Shown: piece after piece, positions 1 through 8,158 of the stretch | Layout: each line of letters begins with the position of its first letter | Position numbering within the stretch: position 1 is the stretch's first letter | Origin: Devosia nitrariae | GTDB taxonomy: Bacteria > Pseudomonadota > Alphaproteobacteria > Rhizobiales > Devosiaceae | DNA length: 64,000 nt | Assembly: GCF_030160115.1 (NCBI RefSeq) | Contig: NZ_BSNS01000011.1 | Span: 124,001 to 188,000 of the forward strand | Reading direction: 5' to 3' | Translations under genes and position numbers: made by a program | The notes under the pieces: model-generated | What the model saw: only the letters and a program-made list of their open reading frames with translations | Database searches by the model: none | Told to the model about the DNA's origin: nothing

Positions 1-58
1 AACGTGATCGAACCACCTGCCGTGCCTATGCGTTGAATTGGCGAGGAGGTGCCAGCCA

Positions 59-142
59 ATGACGGCCCTGATGATCATTGCGGTCACTATCGTGCTCGGC
101 GTGTTGACCGTGGTGCATAGACCGCCCCCACTGACCAAATGA
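59..142 (+). CDS. Possible 27-aa membrane peptide
   Basis: This short reading frame has a strong ribosome binding site (GAGGAGG about 9 bases before the ATG). It encodes 27 residues: a hydrophobic stretch from about residue 4 to 19 followed by a short polar, proline-rich tail, as in a single-span membrane peptide. It ends just before the hairpin that lies between it and bioY. I do not recognise the sequence. The size and hydrophobicity recall KdpF, but no kdp genes follow. What lies upstream of the window is unknown, so it could be the last gene of an operon. The call rests only on the binding site and hydrophobic pattern. Confidence 0.3.
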   Translation: MTALMIIAVTIVLGVLTVVHRPPPLTK

Positions 143-167
143 AAAGGCCGGCTCAGATGAGCCGGCC
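141..167 (-). terminator. Intrinsic terminator of bioY
   Basis: A perfect inverted repeat (GGCCGGCTCA and its complement, two bases apart) lies between the small plus-strand ORF and the end of bioY. Read on the minus strand the stem is followed by TTTT, so it should stop bioY transcription. On the plus strand the U-tract is weaker, so it may also act on the upstream gene. Confidence 0.75.
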
Positions 168-201
168 CAGAAGATTTTGAGCACTTTTCCGACAGGTTCC
201 G

Positions 202-816
202 TCAGGCCTTGCGCTTGACGATTTGCCATGCGCCGGTGACGGTGAGTGCCGCGAGCGCCATCTTGAGGATGTCCCAGACGATGAAGGGCTGCACGGCCTT
301 CTCGAAGGCCGAAACCAGCACGTTCGACTGGTCGATCCATCCGGCTTGGCCCGAAAGGGTCAGGAGCCAGAGGAATCCGGCAACGAACACCACCGCGTCG
401 GCCAGCAGCATTGCACCGAAAAGCGCCAGCGGCCGGTTGGCGGCGCCCAGGTCCGCCGCGCGCCCGACGATATAGGCCATGGGAAGGTAAGCCAGCAGGA
501 AGCCGCCGGTCGGGCCCATGAGATAGGCAATGCCGCCGCCGGCGGCAAAGACCGGTAGGCCCGCCGCGCCTTGGAGGAGGTAGGCGGCGACAGTCGCAAC
601 ACCGATGCGCCAGCCAAAGGCAGCAGCAAGCGCGGCAACCGCAAAAGTCTGCAGGGTCACCGGCACCGGCCAGACCGGCACGTTGATCTTGGCCGAGAGC
701 GTCAGGAGCAGGGTGCCCAAAACGACGATCGCGAGATTGGTGGCGAGCCGGGCGGTGTCGCCCTTGGGTTGCAGCGCGCCGAGCAGCGTATTCGGCGTGG
801 TCAAAGTCACGGCCAT
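202..816 (-). CDS. bioY: Biotin transporter BioY
   Basis: The 204-residue membrane protein matches the BioY family, the substrate-binding S component of biotin ECF transporters. BioY can work alone or with the BioMN energising module. It has about six hydrophobic segments and the family's glycine-rich stretch in the middle (GGGIAYLMGPTGGF, about residues 92 to 105). Length is normal for the family. No bioM or bioN lies nearby, so it is either a solo transporter or its partners lie elsewhere. It is transcribed divergently from the MBL-fold hydrolase, sharing about 65 bases of intergenic DNA. I looked for a BioR-type operator (TTATAGATAA-like) there and found only a weak partial match. Confidence 0.93.
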   Translation of the reverse strand: MAVTLTTPNTLLGALQPKGDTARLATNLAIVVLGTLLLTLSAKINVPVWPVPVTLQTFAVAALAAAFGWRIGVATVAAYLLQGAAGLPVFAAGGGIAYLMGPTGGFLLAYLPMAYIVGRAADLGAANRPLALFGAMLLADAVVFVAGFLWLLTLSGQAGWIDQSNVLVSAFEKAVQPFIVWDILKMALAALTVTGAWQIVKRKA

Positions 817-880
817 TTCGTACCTTCCATCCCTGGAACCATAGATGTGATTTTCTTAGTCCCTCGGTCTGCCCCACGCA

Positions 881-1798
881 ATGGCTCAACCTGCGCCCCA
901 GCTTGTCTTCGATAAAGGTTTCGATCCGCAGACCGGGACGCCGGTTGCGGCCGCACCGGGCGTGACGCGGGTGACCGCACCCAATGCCGGGCCTTATACC
1001 TTCACCGGCACCAACAGCTTCCTCATCGGAAACGAACGTCTCTTTCTCCTCGATCCCGGGCCCGACGACGCGCGCCATGCCGAGGCCTTGCTCGCCGCGA
1101 TCGGCGCCCGACCGGTCGAGGCGATTCTTTTGACCCACACCCACAGGGACCACAGCTCACTGGCAGCGTCCATGGCCCAACGGCTGCGCGCCCCGCTCTG
1201 GTTCGGCGGCCCGCACCGGCTCTCCCGGCCGGCCCGCAGGGGCGAGATCAATGCGGTCGATTCAGCGAGCGACTGGGCGCTGAAGCCCGACCAGACCCTC
1301 GTCGACGGCAAGCGCCTGGCGATCGATGGAATAGAGCTCAAGGTCATCGCAACCCCCGGGCACTGCGCCAATCATCTGGCGTTCGGGCTCGTCGGAACCG
1401 ATGTGCTCTTCAGCGGCGACCACGTCATGGGCTGGAATTCGACGCTGGTCTCGGTGCCGGACGGCTCGATGAGCGACTATCTCGCCTCGCTCGACAGGGT
1501 GCTCGCAGCGCCCTATCGCCTGTACCTCCCTGCCCACGGCGGGCCGATCGCCGATGGACTTGCCTATGCCCGCGCGCTCAAGGCCCATCGTTACGCCCGC
1601 AATGGCCAGATCCTCGAGGCCGTGCGCGCCGGCGCGCACTCGATCGGCGCGATTACCCGCAAGGTCTATCCGGGCCTCGCGCTGAAGCTGCTGCCGGCAG
1701 CACGGATGACCGTCGGCGCCCATGTGGAGCATCTCGAGGAGCGGGGGATGTTGCGGGTTTCGCGGGGGCTTTGGGGGAGGAGGGTGGAGAGCGTGTAG
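881..1798 (+). CDS. MBL-fold metallo-hydrolase (LACTB2-like)
   Basis: The 305-residue protein has the metallo-beta-lactamase fold signature THTHRDHS (about residues 86 to 93), which supplies the first zinc ligands. A later GH in ATPGHCANH, a D in FSGDHVMGW and a C-terminal H in LPAHGGP complete the site. The C-terminal 80 or so residues form the winged-helix-like tail seen in LACTB2-like hydrolases (KVYPGLALKLLPAARMTVGAHVEHLEERG). Members act on thioesters, RNA or unknown substrates, so no specific reaction is assigned. The ATG has no strong Shine-Dalgarno sequence. The gene stands alone and is divergent from bioY. Confidence 0.88.
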   Translation: MAQPAPQLVFDKGFDPQTGTPVAAAPGVTRVTAPNAGPYTFTGTNSFLIGNERLFLLDPGPDDARHAEALLAAIGARPVEAILLTHTHRDHSSLAASMAQRLRAPLWFGGPHRLSRPARRGEINAVDSASDWALKPDQTLVDGKRLAIDGIELKVIATPGHCANHLAFGLVGTDVLFSGDHVMGWNSTLVSVPDGSMSDYLASLDRVLAAPYRLYLPAHGGPIADGLAYARALKAHRYARNGQILEAVRAGAHSIGAITRKVYPGLALKLLPAARMTVGAHVEHLEERGMLRVSRGLWGRRVESV

Positions 1799-1844
1799 TG
1801 GGAGAGGGCGAAAGAGCCGCTGGTTCCGCGCTCAGTGGATAGCG

Positions 1845-1964
1845 CCCCTCACCCTGTCCCTCTCCCCGGAGGGGCGAGGGGACCCTGTGGATACGTACAA
1901 TCAAAGCACGAGCACCTCGCCCCTACGGGGAGAGGTCGACGGCGAAGCCGGCGGGTGAGGGGGC
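1845..1964. repeat. Palindromic intergenic repeat, copy 1
   Basis: Two oppositely oriented GC-rich palindromes flank a short unique core. The left block runs CCCCTCACCCTGTCCCTCTC and on to GGGGCGAGGGG. The right block has CTCGCCCCTACGGGGAGAGG and ends in GGGTGAGGGGG. Close relatives occur at 14472-14587, 20196-20364 and inside cysG at 24281-24436. It sits between two convergent genes. Confidence 0.8.
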
Positions 1965-1998
1965 CTTCACGATGCCCCCGCAGATCCTCAACCGGCTG

Positions 1999-2217
1999 CT
2001 ACTCCACCACTTCCGGCGAATACCCCGCCTCCCGTATCGCCGTCTCCGCCTTGGCGGCATCACCTTCCACCGTCACTTCATGCCGCGACAGATCGACCGC
2101 AACCCGTGCGCCGGGCAGGGCCGTGGCCAGGGCCTGGCGGATGGTGGCTTCGCAATGCCCGCAGCTCATGTCGGGAACGGCAAAGGTTGTGGTCTTCGAT
2201 GCGCTCGTTTCAGTCAT
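1999..2217 (-). CDS. copZ: Copper chaperone, heavy-metal-associated domain
   Basis: This 72-residue protein is a single HMA domain with the metal-binding motif MSCGHC (about residues 16 to 21) and a beta-alpha-beta-beta-alpha-beta pattern, the size of CopZ. It should carry Cu(I) in the cytoplasm and pass it to the CopA ATPase. A longer reading frame extends upstream, but the ATG at 2217 begins two bases after the stop of the MerR regulator and gives the family's usual length. It is the last gene of the copA-hmrR-copZ operon. Confidence 0.9.
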   Translation of the reverse strand: MTETSASKTTTFAVPDMSCGHCEATIRQALATALPGARVAVDLSRHEVTVEGDAAKAETAIREAGYSPEVVE

Positions 2218-2219
2218 TT

Positions 2220-2633
2220 TCAGTGGTGTCCTTTCGCGTGGGTCGTTGCGCCGGCCAGGTCTTCGAGGATCGGGCAGTTGGGGCGCTCGTTCCCGCCGCA
2301 GCAATCGGCAAGGTGCTTCAGGGTCTGCACCATGCCTTCGAGCTCGATGATCTTGGTTTGAAGCTCGGCCACGTGGGCGAGCGCCACGCGCTTGACGTCG
2401 GCGCTCGCCCGGGTCTTGTCGCGCCAGAGCGCCAGCAGCTGCGCCGTCTCCTCGACGGAAAAGCCGAGCGTGCGGGCGCGCTTGATGAAGCGTAGCTCGT
2501 GGATGTCGTCCGCGCCGTAGACGCGGTAGTTGGATTGCGTGCGGCCCGCCGGCTCGATGAGGCCGATGCTCTCATAATAGCGGATCATCTTGGCCGAAAC
2601 GCCGGTGGCGGTTGAGGCCTGGCCGATGTTCAT
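2220..2633 (-). CDS. hmrR: Cu(I)-responsive MerR regulator (CueR/HmrR)
   Basis: This 137-residue MerR regulator has an N-terminal winged helix (residues 1 to 70), a dimerisation coiled coil (about 80 to 108) and a C-terminal metal loop with Cys112 and Cys120 in [13 protein letters not shown]. Ser77, which marks +1 metal-ion sensors in this family, is present. These features identify a copper/silver sensor of the CueR/HmrR type. Its start overlaps the copA stop by four bases. It should activate the promoter found at 4936-4966 and so control its own operon. Confidence 0.93.
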   Translation of the reverse strand: MNIGQASTATGVSAKMIRYYESIGLIEPAGRTQSNYRVYGADDIHELRFIKRARTLGFSVEETAQLLALWRDKTRASADVKRVALAHVAELQTKIIELEGMVQTLKHLADCCGGNERPNCPILEDLAGATTHAKGHH

Positions 2634-4903
2634 GCGTGTAGCTCCTCTGGCTTGATGGTGCGCAACCTCAGCGCATTGAAGACGACGAAGACACTCGAAA
2701 GCGCCATGGCGCCGGCTGCCAGCATCGGCGAGAGCGTGATGCCCGCGACCGGGAACAGCACTCCGGCCGCAACCGGGATCAGCAGCACGTTATAGCCGAA
2801 GGCCCAGACGAGGTTCTCCCTAATGTTGGTGAGCGTCGCCCGGCTGAGGGTGAGGGCGGTCACCACCTTGGCCGGATCCCCGCCGACAAGGATGACATCG
2901 GCGCTGTCGATGGCCGCGTCCGTACCCGTGCCCATGGCGATGCCGACATCGGCCTCGGCGAGCGCGGGCGCATCGTTGATGCCGTCGCCGACGAACGCAA
3001 CCGTGCGCCCGCCCGCACGCAGGCGCTTGACCGCCTCTGCCTTATCGGCCGGCAGCACCTCGGCCAGCACCTCGTCGATGCCGAGCTCGCGGGCAACGGC
3101 TTCGGCCGCCCGCCGGTTGTCACCGGTAACCAGCGCGACCTTGAGGCCCTGCCGGTGGAGAGCCGCGATCGCCGCTTGGCTGGTGGCTTTGAGCGTATCG
3201 GCGACGGCAAAAACCGCTGCCGGCCGGCCGTCAATGGCCGCAAGCACCGGCGACTTGCCGGTCAGGCTGAGATCGTCGCTCGCCGCTGCAAGTGATGCGG
3301 CATCGACGCCGTTCTGCGCAAGAAAACGCGCCGAACCGACAAACACCCTGTGGCCGGAGACCTCGGCCGCAATGCCCTGGCCGGGCGTCGCGGCAAAGCC
3401 GGTCGCTTTGGCCAGCGCAACGCCGCGATCTTGCGCGCCGGCAACGATGGCGTCGGCGAGAGGATGCTCGGACGCAGCTTCTGCCGCAGCCACCAATGCC
3501 AGCACCTCGTTCTCGGCGAACCCGTCGGCGGCAACGATATCGGTGAGCTTCGGCTTGCCCTCTGTCACCGTGCCGGTCTTGTCGAAGGCAACGACATCGA
3601 CCTCGCGCAACTGCTGCAGCGCCTCGCCGCGCCGGAACAGCACGCCGAGTTCGGCAGCCCGGCCGGTGCCGACCATGATCGACGTCGGGGTCGCCAGGCC
3701 CATCGCACAGGGGCAGGCGATGATGAGGACGGCGACGGCGTTGACGAGCGCGAAGGTCAGGGCCGGGGAGGGGCCGAACACCAGCCAGGCAAGGAAGGTG
3801 GCGACGGCGACGGCGATGACGACAGGCACGAACCAGCCGGTGACCTTGTCGACCAGCGTCTGGATCGGCAGCTTGCCGCCCTGCGCCTCCTCGACCAGCC
3901 GGATGATCTGCGCCAGCATGGTGTCGGCGCCGACCTTGGTGGCCTGGAAGGTGAAGGCACCTTCCTTGTTGATGGTGCCGCCGACGACAGCATCCCCGAT
4001 AGCCTTGGCGACGGGTATCGGCTCGCCCGAGATCATCGATTCGTCGATATGCGAGGCGCCCTCGACGATCTCGCCGTCGACGGCGACCTTCTCCCCCGGA
4101 CGCACGACGATGACGTCGCCGACGGCAATCGCATCGAGCGGCGTCTCCACGGGCTTTCCGTCACGCAGGACGCGGGCGGATTTGGCCTGTTGCCCAGCGA
4201 GCCGCTCGATGGCGGCCCCGGCGCGGCCCTTGGCCCGCGCTTCGAGCAGCCGGCCGACGAGGATGAGCGTCACGATCACTGCCGCCGCCTCATAGTAGAC
4301 GTAGTGCGTGCCGTGCGGCAGCACCTGCGGCGCGAAGGTGACGACGACCGAATAGAAATAGGCGGCAAGGCTGCCGAGCGCGACCAGCGAGTTCATCTCG
4401 GGCGCGCCCTTGAAGAGCGCTGGAATGCCGATCCTGTAAAAGCGCAGGCCCGGTCCGAACAGCACGATGCTGGTCAGGACGAACGAGAAGAGCAGCATCG
4501 CCTGATGCGGCACGAAGCCCATCAGCCATTCGTGGAACGGCGGAAAGAGGTGTGTCCCCATCTCGAGCGCGAAAACCGGGACCGTCAGCACCGTGGCGAT
4601 GATGACGTCGCGGGTCAGCACCTGCGCGTCCTCGTCGTGGTGCATATGGCCATGCTGATGCTGCCCGGCCTCGATCGGTGAGGCCTTGTACCCGACGCCT
4701 TTTACCGCTGCGACCAGAGCGGGAACGCCATTGTCGTTGTCGGCAAGTGTCACGGTGGCGCGGTTGGTCGCCAGATTCACCGAAGCCTGCGTGACGGACG
4801 GCACCTTGAGCAATGCCTTCTCCACCCGTGCCACGCACGAGGCGCAGGTCATGCCCTCTATGGAAAGGGAAACGGGAGCAGATTTTGCCGCAGGGTGGTT
4901 CAT
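2630..4903 (-). CDS. copA: Copper-exporting P1B-type ATPase
   Basis: This 757-residue Cu(I)-exporting ATPase has one N-terminal HMA domain (GMTCASC near residues 17 to 23) followed by a His-rich linker. Eight membrane segments, the transmembrane metal motif CPC near residue 396, the phosphorylated DKTGT near residue 441, the HP motif of the nucleotide domain and the GDGINDAP hinge are all present. The order and spacing are normal for CopA/ActP. It pumps Cu(I) out of the cytoplasm. It leads the operon copA-hmrR-copZ, with a four-base overlap to hmrR, behind a MerR-type promoter. Confidence 0.96.
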   Translation of the reverse strand: MNHPAAKSAPVSLSIEGMTCASCVARVEKALLKVPSVTQASVNLATNRATVTLADNDNGVPALVAAVKGVGYKASPIEAGQHQHGHMHHDEDAQVLTRDVIIATVLTVPVFALEMGTHLFPPFHEWLMGFVPHQAMLLFSFVLTSIVLFGPGLRFYRIGIPALFKGAPEMNSLVALGSLAAYFYSVVVTFAPQVLPHGTHYVYYEAAAVIVTLILVGRLLEARAKGRAGAAIERLAGQQAKSARVLRDGKPVETPLDAIAVGDVIVVRPGEKVAVDGEIVEGASHIDESMISGEPIPVAKAIGDAVVGGTINKEGAFTFQATKVGADTMLAQIIRLVEEAQGGKLPIQTLVDKVTGWFVPVVIAVAVATFLAWLVFGPSPALTFALVNAVAVLIIACPCAMGLATPTSIMVGTGRAAELGVLFRRGEALQQLREVDVVAFDKTGTVTEGKPKLTDIVAADGFAENEVLALVAAAEAASEHPLADAIVAGAQDRGVALAKATGFAATPGQGIAAEVSGHRVFVGSARFLAQNGVDAASLAAASDDLSLTGKSPVLAAIDGRPAAVFAVADTLKATSQAAIAALHRQGLKVALVTGDNRRAAEAVARELGIDEVLAEVLPADKAEAVKRLRAGGRTVAFVGDGINDAPALAEADVGIAMGTGTDAAIDSADVILVGGDPAKVVTALTLSRATLTNIRENLVWAFGYNVLLIPVAAGVLFPVAGITLSPMLAAGAMALSSVFVVFNALRLRTIKPEELHA

Positions 4904-4935
4904 GGGCTTGACCTTTGCATTGATCTGTCCCGCCT

Positions 4936-4966
4936 CAGATAGGGCTTCCCATCATGGCAAGGTCAA
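4936..4966 (-). promoter_or_regulatory. CueR/HmrR-activated promoter of copA
   Basis: On the minus strand a -35 box TTGACC and a -10 box TATCTG are separated by 19 bases, the overlong spacer typical of MerR-activated promoters. The spacer holds a near-perfect dyad (CTTGCCA and TGGGAAG), resembling the copA operator of other bacteria. The copA ATG follows about 33 bases downstream of the -10 box. Confidence 0.85.
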
Positions 4967-5193
4967 GGGGTGCGACGAGCAAATTCGCACCCGGCCCCTG
5001 TCGACCGGCGCGAGATCGGCGGAAAAGCGCCATTTGCTGTGCAATTGGGCGGATCCGCAGCCGCGCCTGCAGTTTCCGCATATATGTTGCGCAATTCTCT
5101 TCCGAAAACGCATGGCTGATGTGCGACGTGCCCATCTACTAATCACTACTCATTGGGTCTAGATAAGTGCCGTAACACAGAAGGGGAACCGAA

Positions 5194-5337
5194 ATGAACA
5201 TCCGCCAGAAATTCAATGAGATGCTGCAGTATCACCGCACCGTGCGTGAGCTCAGCGCGCTCGACGGCCGCCAGCTGCGCGACCTCGGCATCACCCGCGG
5301 CGACATCCACGACATCGCCCGCGGCAAGGCTCTCTAA
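5194..5337 (+). CDS. DUF1127 small protein
   Basis: This 47-residue protein begins MNIRQKFNEML and carries the DUF1127 core, RELSALDGRQLRDLGITRGDI, near its C-terminus. A clear AAGGGG ribosome binding site lies seven bases before the ATG and a strong terminator follows. It is too short for usual ORF callers. DUF1127 proteins are small, arginine-rich alphaproteobacterial proteins, some of which bind RNA or are controlled by the LysR regulator VtlR. A second DUF1127-like gene and a LysR gene lie about 2.7 kb downstream. Its function is not known from sequence. Confidence 0.88.
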   Translation: MNIRQKFNEMLQYHRTVRELSALDGRQLRDLGITRGDIHDIARGKAL

Positions 5338-5379
5338 GGCCTGACCAAAAGACTAGCCGACCTCCAAGGCTATCAGACG

Positions 5380-5403
5380 AAGGCGTCCATCCGGACGCCT
5401 TTT
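5380..5403 (+). terminator. Intrinsic terminator after the DUF1127 gene
   Basis: A perfect nine-base stem (AAGGCGTCC and GGACGCCTT) with a four-base loop is followed by TTTTG on the plus strand, 43 bases after the DUF1127 stop. Confidence 0.85.
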
Positions 5404-5424
5404 GTCGTTTTGAGTAACTGAAGT

Positions 5425-5976
5425 TCAGTTGATCACGTATTGCACCGTGCCGGCCGCTTCTACGGTCATGCGCTGGCGCGCCTCGCCCACATTGGTGACG
5501 CCCACCCCGACATCCCAGCATCCGGCCGCGACCGGAAACGCCCGGCTGGCGCCGGGCGCGATCGACTGGCCGCTGGGCAGAATGCTGGAGCCCTGGCCGC
5601 TCGAGGCGCATTCGCCTGCCACAACGATGTCGATGGTATTCTGCGTGCGGTTGACGATCTCGATATTGCCGGTCTGGGCCGTCGCGGGTGGAGCGGTTTG
5701 AGTGCTTGGCGGCGGAGAGGTTTGGGGGGCTGGCGGCAGGGCCGATTGCGGCGGCGGCGACAAGGCAGTTTGGGCGGCGGGCTGCGAGGGTGCCGGCGTC
5801 GCCCGCTGCGGGGGCGTCTCCGTCGGTGACTGCGGCGCGGCCTGTGTCGCGGCCGCCTGCGCTCCTGCCTGCTGCGCGCCCGGCGTGGCAGTCCGGCCAA
5901 AGGGCAGGAAACTTGCACAGCCTGCAAGGCTTGCAAGGCAGGCGGCGAGGATGGTGTAGCGAACGATCTGTCGCAA
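5425..5976 (-). CDS. Putative lipoprotein with Pro/Ala-rich linker
   Basis: From a TTG start at 5976, preceded by GGGGACC, this 183-residue protein has a short hydrophobic signal and a lipobox LAGC with Cys20, so it should be lipidated and anchored in an envelope membrane. Residues about 30 to 105 are rich in Pro, Ala, Thr and Gln and likely form an extended linker. The C-terminal 80 or so residues form a small domain of beta-strand character with two cysteines (GECASSGQG, AAGCWDVG). The open frame reaches upstream to an ATG at 6087, but that would put the signal peptide in the interior. I do not recognise the folded domain. Confidence 0.7.
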   Translation of the reverse strand: MRQIVRYTILAACLASLAGCASFLPFGRTATPGAQQAGAQAAATQAAPQSPTETPPQRATPAPSQPAAQTALSPPPQSALPPAPQTSPPPSTQTAPPATAQTGNIEIVNRTQNTIDIVVAGECASSGQGSSILPSGQSIAPGASRAFPVAAGCWDVGVGVTNVGEARQRMTVEAAGTVQYVIN

Positions 5977-6152
5977 GGTCGGTCCCCAAAAACAGTTGCC
6001 TTGCACGACTTTAGCACCCTTGGCCACAAGCGCAACTTGATGCGGCGGAAGTCCTTCACAGGAGGCAGCGCGTACGGTCGCGGTCACGCTCGCGCCATAT
6101 TGGCTCGGCCTCCTCCAGCCCCCAAAGCGTTCCCACCAAGAGGTTTTCTATC

Positions 6153-7325
6153 ATGCGTACTCTTGCAGGGCTGGTGTTGCCCTTTGCCCTGGCCGCCGTT
6201 TCCGTCGGCTCGGCCACCGTCCCGGCCTCAGCCGCCGACGGGCCTGCCGCTATCGCAGCCGCTGTGGACAATGCCTTTCGCCCGCTTCTCGACGAGCACG
6301 ACGTGCCGGGCATTGCGGTAGCGGTAACCGTCGGGGGAGAGGAGTATTTCTTCAGCTACGGGGTCGCCGATCGGGACAGCGGCGCGAAGGTCACCGAACA
6401 CACGCTTTTCGAGATCGGTTCAGTCAGCAAGACCTTCACCGCAACGCTCGCCACATATGCGCAGGCTCTGGGCAGGATATCGCTCAAAGACTCTCCCGGA
6501 GTTTACATGCCGGAGCTGAGCGGCAGCGCCATCGATGCGGCGTCCCTCGTCAATCTCGGCACCTACACCGCCGGCGGCTTGCCGCTGCAATTCCCCGATA
6601 CCGTCACCAGCGAGGGCATGCCGGCCTATTTCCGCCAATGGCAGCCCACGGCCGATCCGGGTCACGAGCGGCGATACTCCAATCCCAGCATCGGCCTCTT
6701 CGGCTACGTCACCAGCCTCGCCATGGACGGCGACTTCGCCGACATCGTGGAGGGCGAGCTCTTTGCCGGGCTTGGCCTTGCCGAGACCCACATCCGCGTC
6801 CCGCAGAGCGCGATGGAGGCCTACGCCTGGGGCTACAACAAGGCTGGCGTACCGGTGCGGGTCAATCCCGGCGTTCTCGATGCGCAGGCCTATGGCGTCA
6901 AGTCGACGGCCGCCGACATGATCCGGTTCGTCAAGGCGAACATCGATCCGAGTGGTCTTGAGCCCCCGTTGCGCCGCGCCGTCGAGGGCACGCATGTCGG
7001 CTACTTCGAAGTGGGTCAAATGGTGCAGGGCCTCGGCTGGGAACAATACCCCTATCCAGTGACGCTCGATCGTCTCCTGGCAGGCAATTCGATCACCATG
7101 GCCATGGAGCCCAACGCCGCGCAGGAACTCTCGCCGCCGCAGGCTCCGACCGGGCCGACCCTCTTCAACAAGACCGGCTCGACCAACGGCTTCGGCGCCT
7201 ATGTCGCCTTCGTTCCCGCCCAGCAGATCGGCATCGTGATGCTGGCCAACAGGAACTTCCCCATCCCCGCCCGCATCACGGCCGCGCATGCCGTTCTGGA
7301 GCAGATCGCTTCGGAAGCGCCGTAA
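6153..7325 (+). CDS. Class C beta-lactamase / serine hydrolase
   Basis: The 390-residue exported protein has a Sec signal peptide (residues 1 to about 28, ending PASAAD). It carries the three class C motifs in order: S-V-S-K at Ser90-Lys93, Y-S-N near residue 175, and K-T-G near residue 340. Length and layout match AmpC-type periplasmic beta-lactamases, but the same motifs occur in esterases and D-aminopeptidases of the family. Resistance is therefore an inference. AAGAGG lies 10 bases before the ATG. There is no AmpR-type LysR gene divergent from it, so classic inducible control is not indicated. Confidence 0.85.
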   Translation: MRTLAGLVLPFALAAVSVGSATVPASAADGPAAIAAAVDNAFRPLLDEHDVPGIAVAVTVGGEEYFFSYGVADRDSGAKVTEHTLFEIGSVSKTFTATLATYAQALGRISLKDSPGVYMPELSGSAIDAASLVNLGTYTAGGLPLQFPDTVTSEGMPAYFRQWQPTADPGHERRYSNPSIGLFGYVTSLAMDGDFADIVEGELFAGLGLAETHIRVPQSAMEAYAWGYNKAGVPVRVNPGVLDAQAYGVKSTAADMIRFVKANIDPSGLEPPLRRAVEGTHVGYFEVGQMVQGLGWEQYPYPVTLDRLLAGNSITMAMEPNAAQELSPPQAPTGPTLFNKTGSTNGFGAYVAFVPAQQIGIVMLANRNFPIPARITAAHAVLEQIASEAP

Positions 7326-7799
7326 CTAGCGGATGAGATCGGCGACCGTGGCCGAAAGCGCCGCCACGGCGTCGTCTGGGCGCAGCTTCACCTGCAGTCC
7401 GCGCTGCCCGCCATTGAGGAAGATCTCTTCGCTGAGAAGAGCGACTTCCTCTATGGCTGTCGGTACCTGGCGCTTCTGCCCGAAGGGGCTGATGCCGCCG
7501 ACGCGATAGCCGGTCAGCCGTTCGGCGTCGGCCGGCTTCATCAGCTGCGCCGACTTGCCACCGAAGGCAGCGGCGAGCTTTTTCATGTTGATCTCTTCGT
7601 CCGACGGCACCACGGCGCAGACCGGGTTGCCGTCGACCAGCGCCATCAGCGTCTTGAACACGATTTCGGGCGCAACACCCATGGCCTCGGCCGCCTGCAA
7701 CCCGACGCGTTCCGCGTTGGGATCGTAGTCGTATGTTGCCAGAGTAAAGGCGACGCCGGCCTTGGCGAGGGCCAGCGTCGCGGGTGTGGTCTTGGACAT
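7326..7799 (-). CDS. ybaK: Cys-tRNA(Pro) deacylase
   Basis: The 157-residue protein belongs to the YbaK/ProX editing family, which hydrolyses Cys-tRNA(Pro) made by mischarging prolyl-tRNA synthetase. The conserved lysine in IVFKTL (Lys49), the VPSDEEINMKKLA segment and the YRVGGISPFGQK motif are all present. Length is normal. It is convergent with the beta-lactamase-like gene, the two stops being directly adjacent. Confidence 0.93.
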   Translation of the reverse strand: MSKTTPATLALAKAGVAFTLATYDYDPNAERVGLQAAEAMGVAPEIVFKTLMALVDGNPVCAVVPSDEEINMKKLAAAFGGKSAQLMKPADAERLTGYRVGGISPFGQKRQVPTAIEEVALLSEEIFLNGGQRGLQVKLRPDDAVAALSATVADLIR

Positions 7800-7838
7800 G
7801 AAGGAAGACTTAGCCGAAGGACCCGGCCGTGCAAGTGC

Positions 7839-8036
7839 TTAGCGACCACGCCTTTCGGGGAGGGTGTCGATAATACCGAGATCATGCTGCAGGTGGGCCG
7901 AGCTGTGCACCAGGTCGACCCAGGCCTGCCGCCTGCGGCGGGAGGCGCGAGGCGCCTTCACGCGTGGAAGCGGCGGCATGGAGAACCACGAAAGCCAGCG
8001 GGAGAACCGGCGCGGAACCAAGGCAATCGTTGTCAT
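7839..8036 (-). CDS. Small basic DUF1127-like protein
   Basis: The 65-residue product is rich in Arg and Pro ([14 protein letters not shown]) and ends with a helix resembling the DUF1127 signature (AHLQHDLGIIDTLPERRGR). It is divergent from a LysR gene, with a 20-base perfect palindrome between them. In Brucella and relatives the LysR regulator VtlR activates small DUF1127 genes, so this pairing is suggestive. No good Shine-Dalgarno sequence precedes the ATG at 8036, and a longer frame begins at 8102. The family assignment is tentative. Confidence 0.5.
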   Translation of the reverse strand: MTTIALVPRRFSRWLSWFSMPPLPRVKAPRASRRRRQAWVDLVHSSAHLQHDLGIIDTLPERRGR

Positions 8037-8046
8037 CTTGCAAAAG

Positions 8047-8066
8047 CAGTTCTTATGAAAGAACTG
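8047..8066. promoter_or_regulatory. Perfect palindrome, candidate LysR operator
   Basis: CAGTTCTTATGAAAGAACTG has two eight-base arms around ATGA and contains the T-N11-A pattern of LysR boxes. It lies between the divergent DUF1127-like and LysR genes. Read on the minus strand it is followed by CTTTT, so an RNA hairpin or attenuator role is also possible. Confidence 0.5.
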
Positions 8067-8132
8067 TCCCTGGTGAATTGGTGCCCCCGATATGCGCCTC
8101 ACGAGGCTGGATATCCAATCGAACCTCGGCTA

Positions 8133-8148
8133 CCCTCCATAAGGAGGG
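8133..8148 (+). promoter_or_regulatory. Hairpin sequestering the LysR ribosome binding site
   Basis: CCCTCC-ATAA-GGAGGG forms a perfect six-base stem. Its 3' arm is the Shine-Dalgarno sequence of the LysR gene, ten bases before the ATG. This would lower translation unless the stem is opened. Confidence 0.5.
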
Positions 8149-8158
8149 TTTATCCATC

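Noticed and set aside
59..142. KdpF potassium-pump peptide
   Set aside because: Size and hydrophobicity fit, but kdpA does not follow and the sequence is not similar.
817..880. BioR operator in front of bioY
   Set aside because: Only a weak partial match (CATAGATG) to the TTATAGATAA consensus is present.
2823..4681. Long plus-strand ORFs of 443 and 490 residues opposite copA
   Set aside because: They are antisense to an unmistakable copper ATPase and have repetitive, low-complexity composition caused by its GC-rich codons.
8037..8158. AbcR-type small RNA next to the VtlR-like gene
   Set aside because: I see hairpins but not the paired anti-Shine-Dalgarno loops and terminator expected of AbcR. 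It may lie elsewhere.
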